A DNA stretch of 64,000 bases from Enterococcus mundtii (GCF_002813755.1 NZ_CP018061.1:62001-126000); one strand, 5' to 3'. Shown: positions 25,694-35,738, numbered from the stretch's first letter. Translations and numbers: made by a program. The notes: a model not told the origin generated them from the letters alone.

Positions 25694-25934
25694 AACACTT
25701 GAAGATTATTTCAAAAAGCAACGGATGAAAAAGAGTGATAAATTGAGAATGAAGAATTTGAAATCTGGGAAAAATCCTGCCAAAGGATGGAATAAAATGG
25801 TCGATACAGGCTTCGGTGGTTTAAATTCATTAGATTATCGTGGAAAAGGGAGTAATTTACCGATCAGCCAAATCGACAATCAGCAATTTCGTGCGGAAGA
25901 ACAAAAGCGAATCGGTAAAGAAACCCATAGATAG
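25674..25934 (+). CDS. Conserved-looking small protein, 86 aa, unknown
   Basis: ATG 25674 has AGGGAGACAG upstream and lies inside the 3' end of the VOC gene. The product is very basic in its first half (KKQRMKKSDKLRMKNLKSGK) and has a Gly/Asn-rich middle. No membrane segment or signal peptide is seen. I do not recognise it; overlap with the VOC gene suggests coupled translation. Confidence 0.7.
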   Translation: MKISITETLEDYFKKQRMKKSDKLRMKNLKSGKNPAKGWNKMVDTGFGGLNSLDYRGKGSNLPISQIDNQQFRAEEQKRIGKETHR

Positions 25935-26024
25935 AAGCTTCTTCAACTATTGTGTACTTAGTTTTATTTATTAGTAATCGACATACTCTTCTCTAAATGA
26001 AAGCGGAATAGGTAAATAGTAATG

Positions 26025-26055
26025 TTCGGATTTTTGATTAAATCCGAATTTTTTG
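26025..26055 (+). terminator. Terminator after the VOC gene pair
   Basis: TTCGGATTT pairs perfectly with AAATCCGAA across a 6-nt loop and is followed by TTTTTTG. Confidence 0.9.
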
Positions 26056-26160
26056 TTTACTTATTTCTATATTTGGGATAATATTAAACACGTTGTTTTA
26101 TTAATAAATCTAATATAGTAAGAACTTTTTTATAAATGTTCGGTTTTAGGGGGATGAACG

Positions 26161-27471
26161 ATGAAGGAAAAGATACTTTCCTACTTCGAGATTGACGCAC
26201 TGAATACGACGGTGAAACGTGAGATACTGGCTGGGTTTACGACATTTATCTCTATGGCATATATCTTATTTGTCAATCCAACAGTACTTGGTGCTTCGGG
26301 GATGGATGAAGGGGCAGTGTTTACTGCGACAGCATTAGCCAGTGCCATTGGCTGTATTTTGATGGGGGTCGTTGCACGCTACCCAATTGGAACAGCGCCT
26401 GCGCTAGGAATCAATGCCTTTTTTGCTTACTCAGTCTGTTTAGGTATGGGAATTCCATGGGAAACAGCATTGGCAGGAGTGTTCGTCGCTTCGTTGATTT
26501 TTATTTTGATCACCATTTTTAAATTACGTGAGATGATCATTGATGCCATTCCAACAGACTTGAAGTTTGCGATTTCTGGCGGGATAGGTTTGTTTATTGC
26601 CTTTCTAGGCTTGAGTGAAGGTGGCTTGATCGTAGCAAATGAATCAACTCTTGTTGGATTAGGTTCATTGAGTGTCGGTTCCACTTGGTTGACGATTTTT
26701 GGTTTAGTCATTACCGCGGTATTGTTAGTTCGTCGCGTACCAGGAGGGATTTTTATCGGGATGGTAGCAACCACGCTTCTAGGACTAGTCACTGGACTGA
26801 TCCCTATGCCTTCACAGCTTGTTGCGGCAGCACCTAGCTTGAAACCGACTTTTTTAGTTGCATTGAAACACGTCGGTGATATCAATAGCTTACAAATGTG
26901 GGTAGTCGTTTTGACGTTCTTGTTAGTGACATTCTTTGATACAGCTGGAACATTGGTTGGCCTAGCAAACCAAGCTGGTTTCATGCAAGATAACAAAATG
27001 CCACGTGTTGGGAAAGCATTAGCTTCGGATTCTACTGCGATGTTAGCTGGTTCATTGTTAGGTACATCGCCAGTTGGGGCTTTTGTTGAGTCATCCGCAG
27101 GGATCGCCGTTGGTGGACGATCTGGACTAACTGCAATCACAACAGGGATTTTATTCTTGTTCGGATTATTTTTCTCACCATTATTATCAGTCGTGACTTC
27201 TCAAGTGACTGCACCTGCGCTGATTTTAGTTGGTGTGTTGATGGCCCAATCATTACGTCAGATCGAATGGGGAAAAATGGAGATTGCGATTCCTGCTTTC
27301 TTGATCTTGATCGGTATGCCGTTGACTTATAGTATCTCAGATGGGATTGCACTAGGATTCATCTTTTATCCAATCACCATGCTAGCAGCAAAACGTGGCA
27401 AAGAAGTCTCACCGATCATGTACGCGCTATTCTTTGTCTTTATAGGATTCATGTGGATCTTGAATGTTTGA
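26161..27471 (+). CDS. NCS2-family guanine/hypoxanthine permease (PbuG/PbuO-like)
   Basis: 436 aa with about twelve hydrophobic segments. The opening LAGFTTFISMAYILFVNPTV and the family signatures FDTAGTLVGLANQAG and GTSPVGAFVESSAGIAVGGR are diagnostic for the AzgA/PbuG branch. It should import hypoxanthine, guanine or adenine with protons. TAGGGGGATG precedes ATG 26161. The leader does not show a purine riboswitch core by eye. A strong terminator follows 76 bp after the stop. Confidence 0.94.
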   Translation: MKEKILSYFEIDALNTTVKREILAGFTTFISMAYILFVNPTVLGASGMDEGAVFTATALASAIGCILMGVVARYPIGTAPALGINAFFAYSVCLGMGIPWETALAGVFVASLIFILITIFKLREMIIDAIPTDLKFAISGGIGLFIAFLGLSEGGLIVANESTLVGLGSLSVGSTWLTIFGLVITAVLLVRRVPGGIFIGMVATTLLGLVTGLIPMPSQLVAAAPSLKPTFLVALKHVGDINSLQMWVVVLTFLLVTFFDTAGTLVGLANQAGFMQDNKMPRVGKALASDSTAMLAGSLLGTSPVGAFVESSAGIAVGGRSGLTAITTGILFLFGLFFSPLLSVVTSQVTAPALILVGVLMAQSLRQIEWGKMEIAIPAFLILIGMPLTYSISDGIALGFIFYPITMLAAKRGKEVSPIMYALFFVFIGFMWILNV

Positions 27472-27547
27472 TTGATTTAGGTAGAACTTGAGTGTTCATT
27501 CGCTTTTAAAAGAGTGTGGAACAGTCCAGTCGTCCTTTCTCGAAAAT

Positions 27548-27599
27548 AAAAAACGAGTCTGATTTTGATGTTTTTTTGTCAAAATTGGACTCGTTTTTT
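27548..27599 (+). terminator. Terminator of the purine permease, at a junction
   Basis: AAAAAACGAGTC pairs with GACTCGTTTTTT, with a second inner stem ATTTTGA/TCAAAAT. The T tract is immediately followed by Mga-homologous coding sequence, which marks a recombination junction. Confidence 0.9.
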
Positions 27600-28115
27600 G
27601 TCTCACATCTGATCAATGAAGCGTTGAGCCCGGTATTGAGTAAAGAGTTAGAAGAAGTCCGTGTCATGGTCAAGAAAACCTATGGACAGTTCCATGAGAT
27701 CAATTCCTACTTCTTACAAAAGCATGCGCAGACACTTCGCTTTTCAGCAGTGACCTTTGAAGATGTGGCCGTCAGTTTTACGTTATACATGGATATGTTA
27801 TTTCATTATTATCAACCAGTCAAACAGGTTTTGTTTTTACTGGAGGGGAATTATTTGGTGGTACAATCGATTCGCCTGCAAGCCCAAGAACTTTTGAGTG
27901 ACCATTACAATTTACTCTTTCTTCCGCTAAAGGAATTGACGCAAGAACGCTTGAATGATGCACAGATTGATTTAATTGTCACAAACTATCGGCCGTACCT
28001 TTTGGATTACGCGCTGGAAACTGAGTATATTTTAATGAATAGTATTACTACGGTGCAAGACTGGACACGGGTCAAACACCAGTTGAATCCATTGATCGAT
28101 CGGATCGTTTTTTAA
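27597..28115 (+). pseudogene. 5'-truncated Mga-like regulator, C-terminal third only
   Basis: From about 27600 the translation (SHLINEALSPVLSKELEEV onward to PLIDRIVF) is collinear with the last ~170 residues of the intact regulator at 43568-45046 (SHLMNEAVSPVLNKELEEI ... PLIDQETF). The N-terminal DNA-binding part is missing. An in-frame start at 27516 would translate the permease terminator hairpin, so it is not a genuine gene start. The downstream 116-aa gene is also a paralogue of the gene after the intact copy, so a two-gene unit was duplicated and this copy lost its 5' part. Confidence 0.85.
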
Positions 28116-28136
28116 AAGAAAGAAGGAAAAAGAACT

Positions 28137-28487
28137 ATGGCGGTATTTACTACCCAAGAAGCCTATCTTCAAGGGTTTCAAAGTACTTTGGAAGAAGTAG
28201 AGAAACGAGAAAGCCAAGTCCTGAAGGACTATATACAGAGCCAAATGAACCAATTGGAGAAGTTAGTATCACAAGTTTCTCAAGAAAATTTCTGGAAAGT
28301 CTTACCCGAAATCTTAGGGATCGATGCGAAGCTAGGCATCTTCTCAGAATTGATTGTCTTTGATGATTTTTCGAATGAGTATATTGTTCGAATGGTTGAA
28401 ACAGATTATCGTACCTATTTCAAAGAATTATGTGGGTTTAATCTTAGCATGGAGCCGAAACATTCCATGATTTTCAATGTTTTATGA
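28137..28487 (+). CDS. Small helical protein, paralogue of the gene at 45064
   Basis: 116 aa, charged and helical, with no signal or membrane segment. It aligns end to end with the 117-aa product at 45064-45417 (shared ENFWKVLPEILGIDAK, YFKELCGF, HSMIFNVL endings). AGAAGGAAAAAG precedes ATG 28137, 21 bp after the truncated regulator. Both copies follow a Mga-like regulator, so a partner or anti-regulator role is conceivable. Family not recognised. Confidence 0.78.
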   Translation: MAVFTTQEAYLQGFQSTLEEVEKRESQVLKDYIQSQMNQLEKLVSQVSQENFWKVLPEILGIDAKLGIFSELIVFDDFSNEYIVRMVETDYRTYFKELCGFNLSMEPKHSMIFNVL

Positions 28488-28796
28488 TTATCCGCTCGCT
28501 GACAATCTTAATCGATATGAAGAAAAATTAGCAGGATAATCATTATCTAAGAAACGAATTCTTTTTCAGAATCGATAATGCATACTAAACAAACATTTAG
28601 TTGAACATGTAATTTATAGTTTTTTGTTGAGATATTTTATGGGTTCAGAAACTTATAAGTTTAGGGCCATTTAATTTTAGTCAGGGTGCAATCTCTTTAA
28701 TGTATCTTTTCAAAGGTTCTTGTTTTTGATTAAAAAAGCGCGATAGTATTAAGACTATGATTTTTTAATAATAACATAATTATTATCATGGTTCCT
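28488..28796. other. Intergenic stretch, no gene seen
   Basis: About 310 AT-rich bases between two convergent transcription units. I see no convincing terminator stem, RNA gene or small open frame with a ribosome site. Confidence 0.5.
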
Positions 28797-29693
28797 TTAC
28801 TTGCGGTATTGGCCAGGCGTTGTTCCCAAATATTTTTTGAATACTTTCCCAAAATATTCTGGTGTGGAAAAACCACACGAGCTTGAAATATCTTTTATTG
28901 TTCGGCTCGTACTTGTTAATAGCATTGTTGCCATTGATAAACGATAGCTGGTCGTATACTCCATAGGTGTTTTTTTTAGAAACTTTTTGAAGCAGCGAAA
29001 ACATTCAGTTCTACTAATTCCTGAATGTTTGGCAATTTCTTCGACCGTGATACATTTTCCGTAATTTGAGTGGATAAATGTTAACATTGCCTTCATATAT
29101 TGTGTTTGAATCGATTCTTCGCAAAACATAGTTTTTTCTGTGAGATGATTCATTTTTGATGTCAAAAGACGCCATATTCTAGAAACTAATTCAATACAAT
29201 ATAATTCAAAACCTGTTTCAGTACCAGTTAATCCACAAATTTCTATGATGCTTTCAGTTATTGATATATCAATCGATTCTTCAGTATTTAAATATATGAA
29301 TGGAAAATGGGAATCGAACACTTTGCTTATATTATTAAAGTAAAAATTATCGAAGATTGTTAATTCAAAAAAACTAATGGGAAATACTAGACCTGCGAGT
29401 ATAGTTCCTTCTTGCAATGCTCTAACACTATGTAATTTACCAGAAGGAACATAGATTCCTTCCCCATGATGTAAAGTGACGGTTGTTGTGTTTTTTTCAC
29501 TAGAGAAAATAATATATTCAACACTTCCTTTTAAAACAACTGAAAACTCCACTTCTTCATGCCAATGACATTCCCATGTTCTATTAAAATAGTCATCAAA
29601 ATGATCTACACATGTTGTCACAGGGATATATTGATTTCTATGGGAAATTCTTTCTCTTAAATCGTTTTGTAATTCTAGCATTTTCACTTCCAT
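28797..29693 (-). CDS. AraC-family regulator with cupin sensor
   Basis: 298 aa. The N-terminal cupin-like domain shows HWHEEVEFSVVLKGSVEYI and HHGEGIYVPSGKLHSV. The C-terminal double HTH covers the last ~100 residues (ITVEEIAKHSGISRTECFR; IKDISSSCGFSTPEYFGKVF). It is a ligand-responsive activator or repressor, with a sugar as the usual ligand. It is divergent from an O-acetyltransferase gene across 218 bp, which suggests control of the acetyltransferase/UvrA-like pair. GTAGG precedes ATG 29693. Confidence 0.92.
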   Translation of the reverse strand: MEVKMLELQNDLRERISHRNQYIPVTTCVDHFDDYFNRTWECHWHEEVEFSVVLKGSVEYIIFSSEKNTTTVTLHHGEGIYVPSGKLHSVRALQEGTILAGLVFPISFFELTIFDNFYFNNISKVFDSHFPFIYLNTEESIDISITESIIEICGLTGTETGFELYCIELVSRIWRLLTSKMNHLTEKTMFCEESIQTQYMKAMLTFIHSNYGKCITVEEIAKHSGISRTECFRCFKKFLKKTPMEYTTSYRLSMATMLLTSTSRTIKDISSSCGFSTPEYFGKVFKKYLGTTPGQYRK

Positions 29694-29911
29694 TTAAAAC
29701 CTACTCCTAAATTAAATTATTGTTGAAAAGAAATAATTGGTACTATTTTACCATATAAACATCTGATTTTATCTTATTTTAATTGCATTGTGGATGTATA
29801 ATGCCTTAGTCGGATAAAAAAGTATTCATTTTTGTGAAATACTAAAATTTATTTTTTTGAATGAATATGAACTAGTTGATTTAATATTTAGAAAAAGGAG
29901 AAATTGGTAAA

Positions 29912-30553
29912 ATGAATAATAAGGAAAAATATCATGATTTACTAAATAGCGGAGAAATATATGACAGTGTAGATAGTGAATTAATTGAATATCAGGGAGA
30001 ACTTGTGAAAAAAATAAGTGAGTTTAATCATACTTCAGAAACACCTGAAGGACATAAAAAGAGAGAAAAGATATTGAGAGAAGTGCTTGGAACATATAAT
30101 GAAGGGTTATACATTATTCCTCCAATTTTTGCAAACTGTGGATTGAGGAATGTACATGTTGGTACAGACGTAGTTATTAATTTTAATGCGAATTTTGTAG
30201 ACGATGGTGATATTTTTATTGGTGATGATTGTATGATTGGTCCTAATGTTTCTATAGCAACTGCAGTCCATCCTGTTTCCCCGAAGTTAAGAAAACACAA
30301 GCTCCAGTTTAACAAGCCAGTTCATATTGGCAATAATGTTTGGATCGGTGCTGCAGCGACTATTCTTCCTGGTGTAACAATCGGGGACAACTCGATTGTA
30401 GGAGCAGGAAGTGTTGTAACACGTGATGTAGAACCAGATAGCATTGTTGTTGGATCTCCCGCAAAATTGTTAAGGAAGATAAATGCTGAGGATGATATAT
30501 TCTATGATGGCAGCAAAAAAATTCCTAAAGAAATCCTAGATAAATATCTATAG
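29912..30553 (+). CDS. Sugar O-acetyltransferase (maltose/galactoside type, left-handed beta-helix)
   Basis: 213 aa. The N-terminal helical Mac domain (KYHDLLNSGEIYDSVDSEL) is followed by hexapeptide repeats (VNFNANFVDDGDIFIGDDCM, WIGAAATILPGVTIGDNSIV) and the tail SVVTRDVEPDSIVVGSPAKL. The candidate catalytic His is in ATAVHPVS. It transfers acetyl from acetyl-CoA to a sugar or sugar-like compound. AAAAAGGAG precedes ATG 29912. It is 56 bp ahead of the UvrA-like gene. Confidence 0.93.
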   Translation: MNNKEKYHDLLNSGEIYDSVDSELIEYQGELVKKISEFNHTSETPEGHKKREKILREVLGTYNEGLYIIPPIFANCGLRNVHVGTDVVINFNANFVDDGDIFIGDDCMIGPNVSIATAVHPVSPKLRKHKLQFNKPVHIGNNVWIGAAATILPGVTIGDNSIVGAGSVVTRDVEPDSIVVGSPAKLLRKINAEDDIFYDGSKKIPKEILDKYL

Positions 30554-30609
30554 TGCTTATAGTTGAAAATTGATCAGTCACAGGGAATAAAACGATTGGA
30601 GGAAAGATT

Positions 30610-32888
30610 ATGAAGAACAACGATAATGATGATATTAGGATAATAAATGCTTCTGAGAATAATTTGAAACATGTAGATATCACTATACCAAAAAATAAAT
30701 TAGTAGTTTTTGCAGGTGTCTCAGGCTCTGGAAAAAGTTCTTTAGTTTTTGATACGATAGCAAAAGAAAGTAGTCGCCAATGGCAGGCTGCCTATCCTTT
30801 GTATGTTCGTAATAAAATGAAAAATTATGAAAGACCGAATGTTGAAGGGATATATAATCTAACTCCCTCAATAGTTGTAGATCAAAAATCTTTAGGACAT
30901 AATGGTCGATCGACCGTAGGAACAGCTGTAGATGCTTCTCCATTATTAAGACTACTATTTTCGCGTGTAGGAAATCCAAGCGCAGGAGGGTCTATGGCAT
31001 ACTCCACCAATCATCCTGCAGGGGCATGTCCTAAATGTTCTGGTATAGGTAAAGAATTGGATATAAACGTTGAAAGTTTGTTTGACAAAACAAAAAGTTT
31101 GCATGAAGGGGCAATACGATTCAGTCAGTTTTCTTCAGGATGGCAAAGCCACTTATATCAAAATAATCCTCTATTAGATCCTGACAAATTGGTGAAATTT
31201 TTTTCAAAAGAAGAGTTGGATATATTATACTATGGATCAAATGATCCTATCAAAATTGAAATACGATCTAATAATTCTGGACGAATCGACAAAGTTGATT
31301 ATGAGGGTGTAGTCCCTCGCTTTCAAAGGCTTTATGTAAATAGGGATATTTCAAAATTGAAGAAAAACTTGCAGATAGAAATTGCTGAACATGTTTATGA
31401 AAAGACATGCTCAGTTTGTAATGGGACGGGATTAAATCCTAATGCGCTGGTATCTAAAATTAATGGGTATAATATAATTGATTTTATGAATGTGACGGTT
31501 TCAGAATTATTGCCTTTAATGAAAAAAATTGAGAATCCTATAGGAACTTCAATCGTTCAACAACTTATTCCTACGTTGACTCAAATGATTGACGTTGGGA
31601 TAGGCTATCTTTCATTATCAAGAAGGACTAATACATTGTCTGGGGGGGAATTACAACGAATAAAAATTGTTCGTAATTTTGGAAGTAGCTTGAATAATAT
31701 AACGTATATATTTGATGAGCCAACAGCAGGACTACACCCATTTGACGCAGAAAAGATTGGGAATTTACTTGTTGATCTTAGAGATAAAAAAAATAATGTC
31801 CTTGTAGTCGAACATAGTCAACAGATGCTAGCTCTTGCTGATCATATTGTTCAATTAGGACCAGAGGCAGGTATAAACGGAGGGCAAGTTGTGTTCGAAG
31901 GGGATCTGCTGAGTTTAAAAAAATCGAATACCTCCGTAGGAAGTGCTCTTCGACAAACAATAGAACTGAATGAAAATCCGTTACCATGGAGTACAGGATA
32001 TGAAATTTTAAATGCAAGTCAAAATAACTTGAAAAATATAGATGTCACTATTCCTAAAGAAATAATGACTGCAATAACAGGTGTCGCCGGTTCGGGCAAG
32101 TCTTCTTTGATACGACAAGAATTTGTTAAACGCTATCCTGAGGCAATAGTGATTGATCAAAAACCCATTGGAACCTCTATTCGTTCCACTCCGGCAACAT
32201 ATACTGGTGTGATGGACGAAATAAGAAATCTATTTGCAAAAAAAATCACGTTTCAGCAAGTTGGTTCAGCTTCAACTCTAAAGGGGCTTGTCAAATATGT
32301 AAGGGAAAAGGAACGATTTCTTACGATATGGCATTTGCTGATTCGGTCACTGTAGTGTGTGAAGAATGCAAGGGCAATCGTTATAATAGCAAAGCGTTGA
32401 ATTACAAATTTAATGGTAAAAGTATTGTTGAAGTGATGGATTTGACAATTATAGAAGCAATATCTTTCTTTCAATCAGAAAAGATAAACGATTTGCTCAA
32501 TAGCTTACTTAATGTAGGACTTGGCTATTTAACGTTAGGTCAACCTACTAGTACATTATCTGGAGGAGAAGTTCAAAGAGTAAAACTTGCTAGTGAACTT
32601 CATAAAAAAGGAAACATTTACGTATTAGATGAACCCAGCACGGGTTTACATCATAAAGATATACAAAAACTGCTCAGCTTATTAAGAAAATTAGTGAATC
32701 AAAATAATACAGTTATTCTTGTCGAACATAGACTAGAGTTGATAGCTGCGTGTGACTGGATAATTGACCTAGGGCCTGGTGGAGGAAACGAAGGCGGAAA
32801 CATTCTCTTCAGTGGAATTCCTACCGATATTGTAGATTGCCATGAGTCAAAAACTGGCAGGTATCTAAAAAAAGAAATATTAATTTAA
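30610..32888 (+). pseudogene. UvrA-like ABC ATPase, frame broken at an A8 run
   Basis: The first frame (30610-32355, 581 aa) holds ATPase half 1: Walker A AGVSGSGKSSLVF, two CxxC zinc pairs, signature LSGGELQRIKI and Walker B TYIFDEPTAGLHP; and the Walker A of half 2, TGVAGSGKSSL. After AAAAAAAA at 32238-32245 the correct sequence moves to the next frame: FSFNSKGACQICKGKG, then the CEECKG zinc pair, LSGGEVQRVKL and YVLDEPSTGLHHKD, to 32888. Adding one A restores a single protein of about 760 aa. It is shorter than housekeeping UvrA and lacks its interaction insert, like UvrA2/DrrC-type proteins linked to drug self-protection. It may be an assembly error, real decay or phase variation. Confidence 0.85.
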
Positions 32889-32922
32889 AAAGACCGTACA
32901 TGATACCCTTTGAAATTTTACC

Positions 32923-32967
32923 AAAAATAGGGACCGAAAACCTGTAGTTTTTGGTTCTTATTTTTTT
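32923..32967 (+). terminator. Terminator after the UvrA-like gene
   Basis: AAAAATAGGGACCGAAAAC pairs imperfectly with GTTTTTGGTTCTTATTTTT, followed by further T. Confidence 0.72.
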
Positions 32968-33100
32968 GTAATGTTAGTTTCTTACTAATGATTAAGCGGA
33001 TTATAAACACATAGTTTTTTTCGATATCAATTCTGTTATAAATAGATATTCAGGAAAAAAGTCTATTAAGTAATTTCGTGTATTTACCTTTTAGGAGGTC

Positions 33101-33191
33101 GGGACAGAAGTGTTCAGCCTTATTTCCGAAGAGGTTACTTCTGTTCTCGCCGTTTATTCGGTTTTAGTTGGTGGGAGAGAACTAATGTCCC
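33101..33191. repeat. Intergenic hairpin element bounded by GGGACA/TGTCCC
   Basis: GGGACAGAAGT (33101-33111) has inner complement ACTTCTGTTC (about 33137-33146) and outer complement TGTCCC (33186-33191), so two alternative folds exist. CACTCTCTTTTT follows. It resembles short repeats that I recall as common between enterococcal genes; the element at 63389-63482 shares the opening AGAAGTG-TTAGC-like stretch. Confidence 0.5.
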
Positions 33192-33333
33192 ACTCTCTTT
33201 TTGATTCTCCATTCCACAGCTCTTTCAGTAACCCAAATAATTAGGTCAGAAAGTCCCATTTATAGAGGTCAACAGAGTATACCCTGTTAGTTTTTAATTA
33301 AAATTTTCCCCTCTTTAATTTGTATAGAATGCT

Positions 33334-33371
33334 AGAACTTATAAGGATGATTCTTTATAAGTTCTTTTTTT
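33334..33371 (+). terminator. Terminator upstream of the surface locus
   Basis: AGAACTTATAA pairs perfectly with TTATAAGTTCT, followed by TTTTTT. Apart from this, the 33101-33191 element and a short inverted repeat near 33270 (AACAG...CTGTT), no gene is seen in 32889-33497. Confidence 0.85.
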
Positions 33372-33497
33372 GTTTAAAAATTTAACAATATGAAATAAAT
33401 GTACACTCGGTTCGTTTTTGTAAACCTCAAGGGAATCTAATTTTGTTAAATTATTAATTGTTCTGAGGCGTTGGTTTATTTGAAACGGAGGCGAACG

Positions 33498-35561
33498 ATG
33501 AAAAGGAAAACTTTAATAGTAGTGATTCTGGCGGTATTAAGTATTCCAGCCAATATAAGTTATGCGGTTGAAAATGAAGTTTTATTTGAAGATACAATTG
33601 ATAGTGAAGTACTTGATGAAATACAAGATGATCAATTAGAGGATATTGAATCATCTATGGAGATAGACGCTGAATCAGGGTTAGAGGAATCTTCGGAGGA
33701 AGTAAAAGAGTCTGATGAGCCGACAGTTTCTGAATCAGTAGATCAAGAAGAAGTAAAAGAAAGTTCAATAGAAGTTACAAAGACACAAAATAAAGAAGCA
33801 GAGGTAATTGCTTCAGGTCAAAATGGAACTGGATTTACTTGGACTCTGTACGAAGATGGGGTACTTGTCTGTGGGGGAGGAACATGGTCAGGATCTTTTT
33901 CTGCATGGTACTCTTGGCGAAGTCAAATAACTAAAGTCATTATTACTGACGAAATAGATCCGCCCAACAATAGTGACGGATTTAGTACGATGTTTTATAA
34001 CTGTAGCAATTTAATAGCAGTCGAAGGATTGGAAAAATTAAAAACAGGGAATGCAAAGTCTTTTGCTTATATGTTTTATAACTGTGAAAGCTTAGAAACA
34101 ATAGATGTATCAAGTTTTGATACTAGTAGTTCAACAAGTTTTGCTTATATGTTTTATAACTGTGAAAGCTTAGAAATGATAGATGTATCAAGTTTCGATA
34201 CTAGTAGTTCAACAAGTTTTGCTTATATGTTTTATAACTGTAAAAGCTTAGAAACAATAGATGTATCAATTTTTGATACTAGCAGTTCAACAAATTTTGC
34301 TTCAATGTTTGCTTTATGTAGAAATGTTAAAGAATTGGATGTAGCTAATTTTGATGTAAGTAAAGCAATAGATTTATCAGGAATATTTCAAGGTTGTAGA
34401 TCTATAAGTTCAATCGATGTAAGCAAATTTAATACTGAAAATACCACTAATTTTAGGTCAATGTTTGTAGGTTACACAGGTGAAAAACTAAATGTTTCGA
34501 ACTTTAATACTGAAAAAGCAACTGATATGAGTTTTATGTTTCAAAATGTATCTAATATTACTGAATTAGATGTGTCAAACTTTCAAACGAAAAACGTACT
34601 GAATATGGAGTATATGTTTTCAGGAATGACAAGTTTAAAAAAATTGAACTTAAAAGGATTTGATGTTTCAAATGTAGAAAAAATTTCTGCGTGCTTTTCT
34701 GGATTAGCTAGCATTGAAAGATTAGATCTATCTCATTTTGTGACAAACAATTTGCGAGAAGCAGAGTATGTATTTAGAAATATGACGAATTTAAAAGAAT
34801 TAAATATTGATAATTGGATTATACCGTCTAATGTTTCAGTTTATAAATTCTTTGAAGGTACCTTATCTACCAAAATTACGATTGGTTCTAGAGTAACATT
34901 AAATACCCTTATGTATATGCCCGATCTTAGTAGAGGATACGTATGGGCAGACACAAATGATGAAATAATAGATAGTGATCAATTAGTTGCTTTTCATAAT
35001 AAAAATGGAGTAAGCAACACCTATCGAATCGAAGAGTTGCATACCTTGACATTTGATACGATAGGAGGGTCAGAAGTTGATAGTCAAAGAAGTATTATCG
35101 GTAAAAATTGGATTGTTCCTGATATACCAGAAAAGAAGGGATATATATTTGACTATTGGTCGACAGACAAAGATGGAGAAAATCCATATGATTTCAAAAC
35201 TCCTATCTCCAGCTCACTCATATTGTATGCACAATATACTCCAGCCTATACCGTGAGCATACCAGCAACTATAAATCTAAACGAAACTAATCAATTAAAG
35301 GTAGTTGCGGAAAATTATGTGGAAGCAAAGACTTTGATCATTTCAACAGATGAAAAAGTGTCATTAAGAAATATACACGATAGTACACGGATACTTGAGA
35401 AGGAGATTACTAAAGAAAAAGAATATCCTGAATCAACTAATGTATTAGAAGTAGCAGGTATAAAAAAGGAAGAAAATACTTTATACATTCAGCAAGCTGA
35501 AGAAAAAGAATTAGCAGGAACCTACGAAGGGATTTTAAATTTCACCATAGATTTTTATTAG
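33498..35561 (+). CDS. Secreted BspA/DUF285-type leucine-rich repeat protein
   Basis: 687 aa from ATG 33498 (GGAGG upstream; an earlier TTG lacks a site). A signal peptide ends near NISYA. An acidic Ser/Glu-rich linker (about residues 20-105) precedes a DUF285 array with the recurring pattern F-x-x-MFYNC-x-SLE-x-IDVSSFDTS (about 160-440). Next comes an InlB-type repeat (TFDTIGGSEVDSQ, GYIFDYWSTD) and a C-terminal domain that starts with TVSIPATINLNE and has a counterpart in the secreted protein at 35739. No LPXTG or WxL motif is present, so attachment is unclear. It is probably an adhesin-like surface protein of the following locus. Confidence 0.85.
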   Translation: MKRKTLIVVILAVLSIPANISYAVENEVLFEDTIDSEVLDEIQDDQLEDIESSMEIDAESGLEESSEEVKESDEPTVSESVDQEEVKESSIEVTKTQNKEAEVIASGQNGTGFTWTLYEDGVLVCGGGTWSGSFSAWYSWRSQITKVIITDEIDPPNNSDGFSTMFYNCSNLIAVEGLEKLKTGNAKSFAYMFYNCESLETIDVSSFDTSSSTSFAYMFYNCESLEMIDVSSFDTSSSTSFAYMFYNCKSLETIDVSIFDTSSSTNFASMFALCRNVKELDVANFDVSKAIDLSGIFQGCRSISSIDVSKFNTENTTNFRSMFVGYTGEKLNVSNFNTEKATDMSFMFQNVSNITELDVSNFQTKNVLNMEYMFSGMTSLKKLNLKGFDVSNVEKISACFSGLASIERLDLSHFVTNNLREAEYVFRNMTNLKELNIDNWIIPSNVSVYKFFEGTLSTKITIGSRVTLNTLMYMPDLSRGYVWADTNDEIIDSDQLVAFHNKNGVSNTYRIEELHTLTFDTIGGSEVDSQRSIIGKNWIVPDIPEKKGYIFDYWSTDKDGENPYDFKTPISSSLILYAQYTPAYTVSIPATINLNETNQLKVVAENYVEAKTLIISTDEKVSLRNIHDSTRILEKEITKEKEYPESTNVLEVAGIKKEENTLYIQQAEEKELAGTYEGILNFTIDFY

Positions 35562-35571
35562 GAGTAAGTAC

Positions 35572-35673
35572 ATGAATGAAACTAAAAAAATACTTTATAC
35601 ATTTTGTTTGGTTGTTATTTGTAATCTGATTGCATTAATTATAGGGATTCAGATAAGGAAAGTGGGGTTATAG
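35572..35673 (+). CDS. Tiny membrane protein, 33 aa
   Basis: ATG 35572 lies 10 bp after the LRR gene with GGAG 7 nt upstream. The product is KK-rich at its N-terminus, followed by one hydrophobic helix (FCLVVICNLIALIIGI) and a basic end. It sits between two secreted-protein genes of one operon. The function is unknown; the start signal and location are the support. Confidence 0.5.
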   Translation: MNETKKILYTFCLVVICNLIALIIGIQIRKVGL

Positions 35674-35738
35674 AATTGTAATAGAGGTAAAAAACTATAA
35701 TAGAACGAAAATCAAATCAGAAAAAAAGGAGAATATTT

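Noticed and set aside
26056..26160. Purine riboswitch ahead of the purine permease
   Set aside because: The conserved junction sequences of the purine aptamer are not found in the leader.
27516..28115. A complete 199-aa gene starting at 27516
   Set aside because: Its first 28 codons translate the permease terminator; homology to the Mga-like protein starts only after it.
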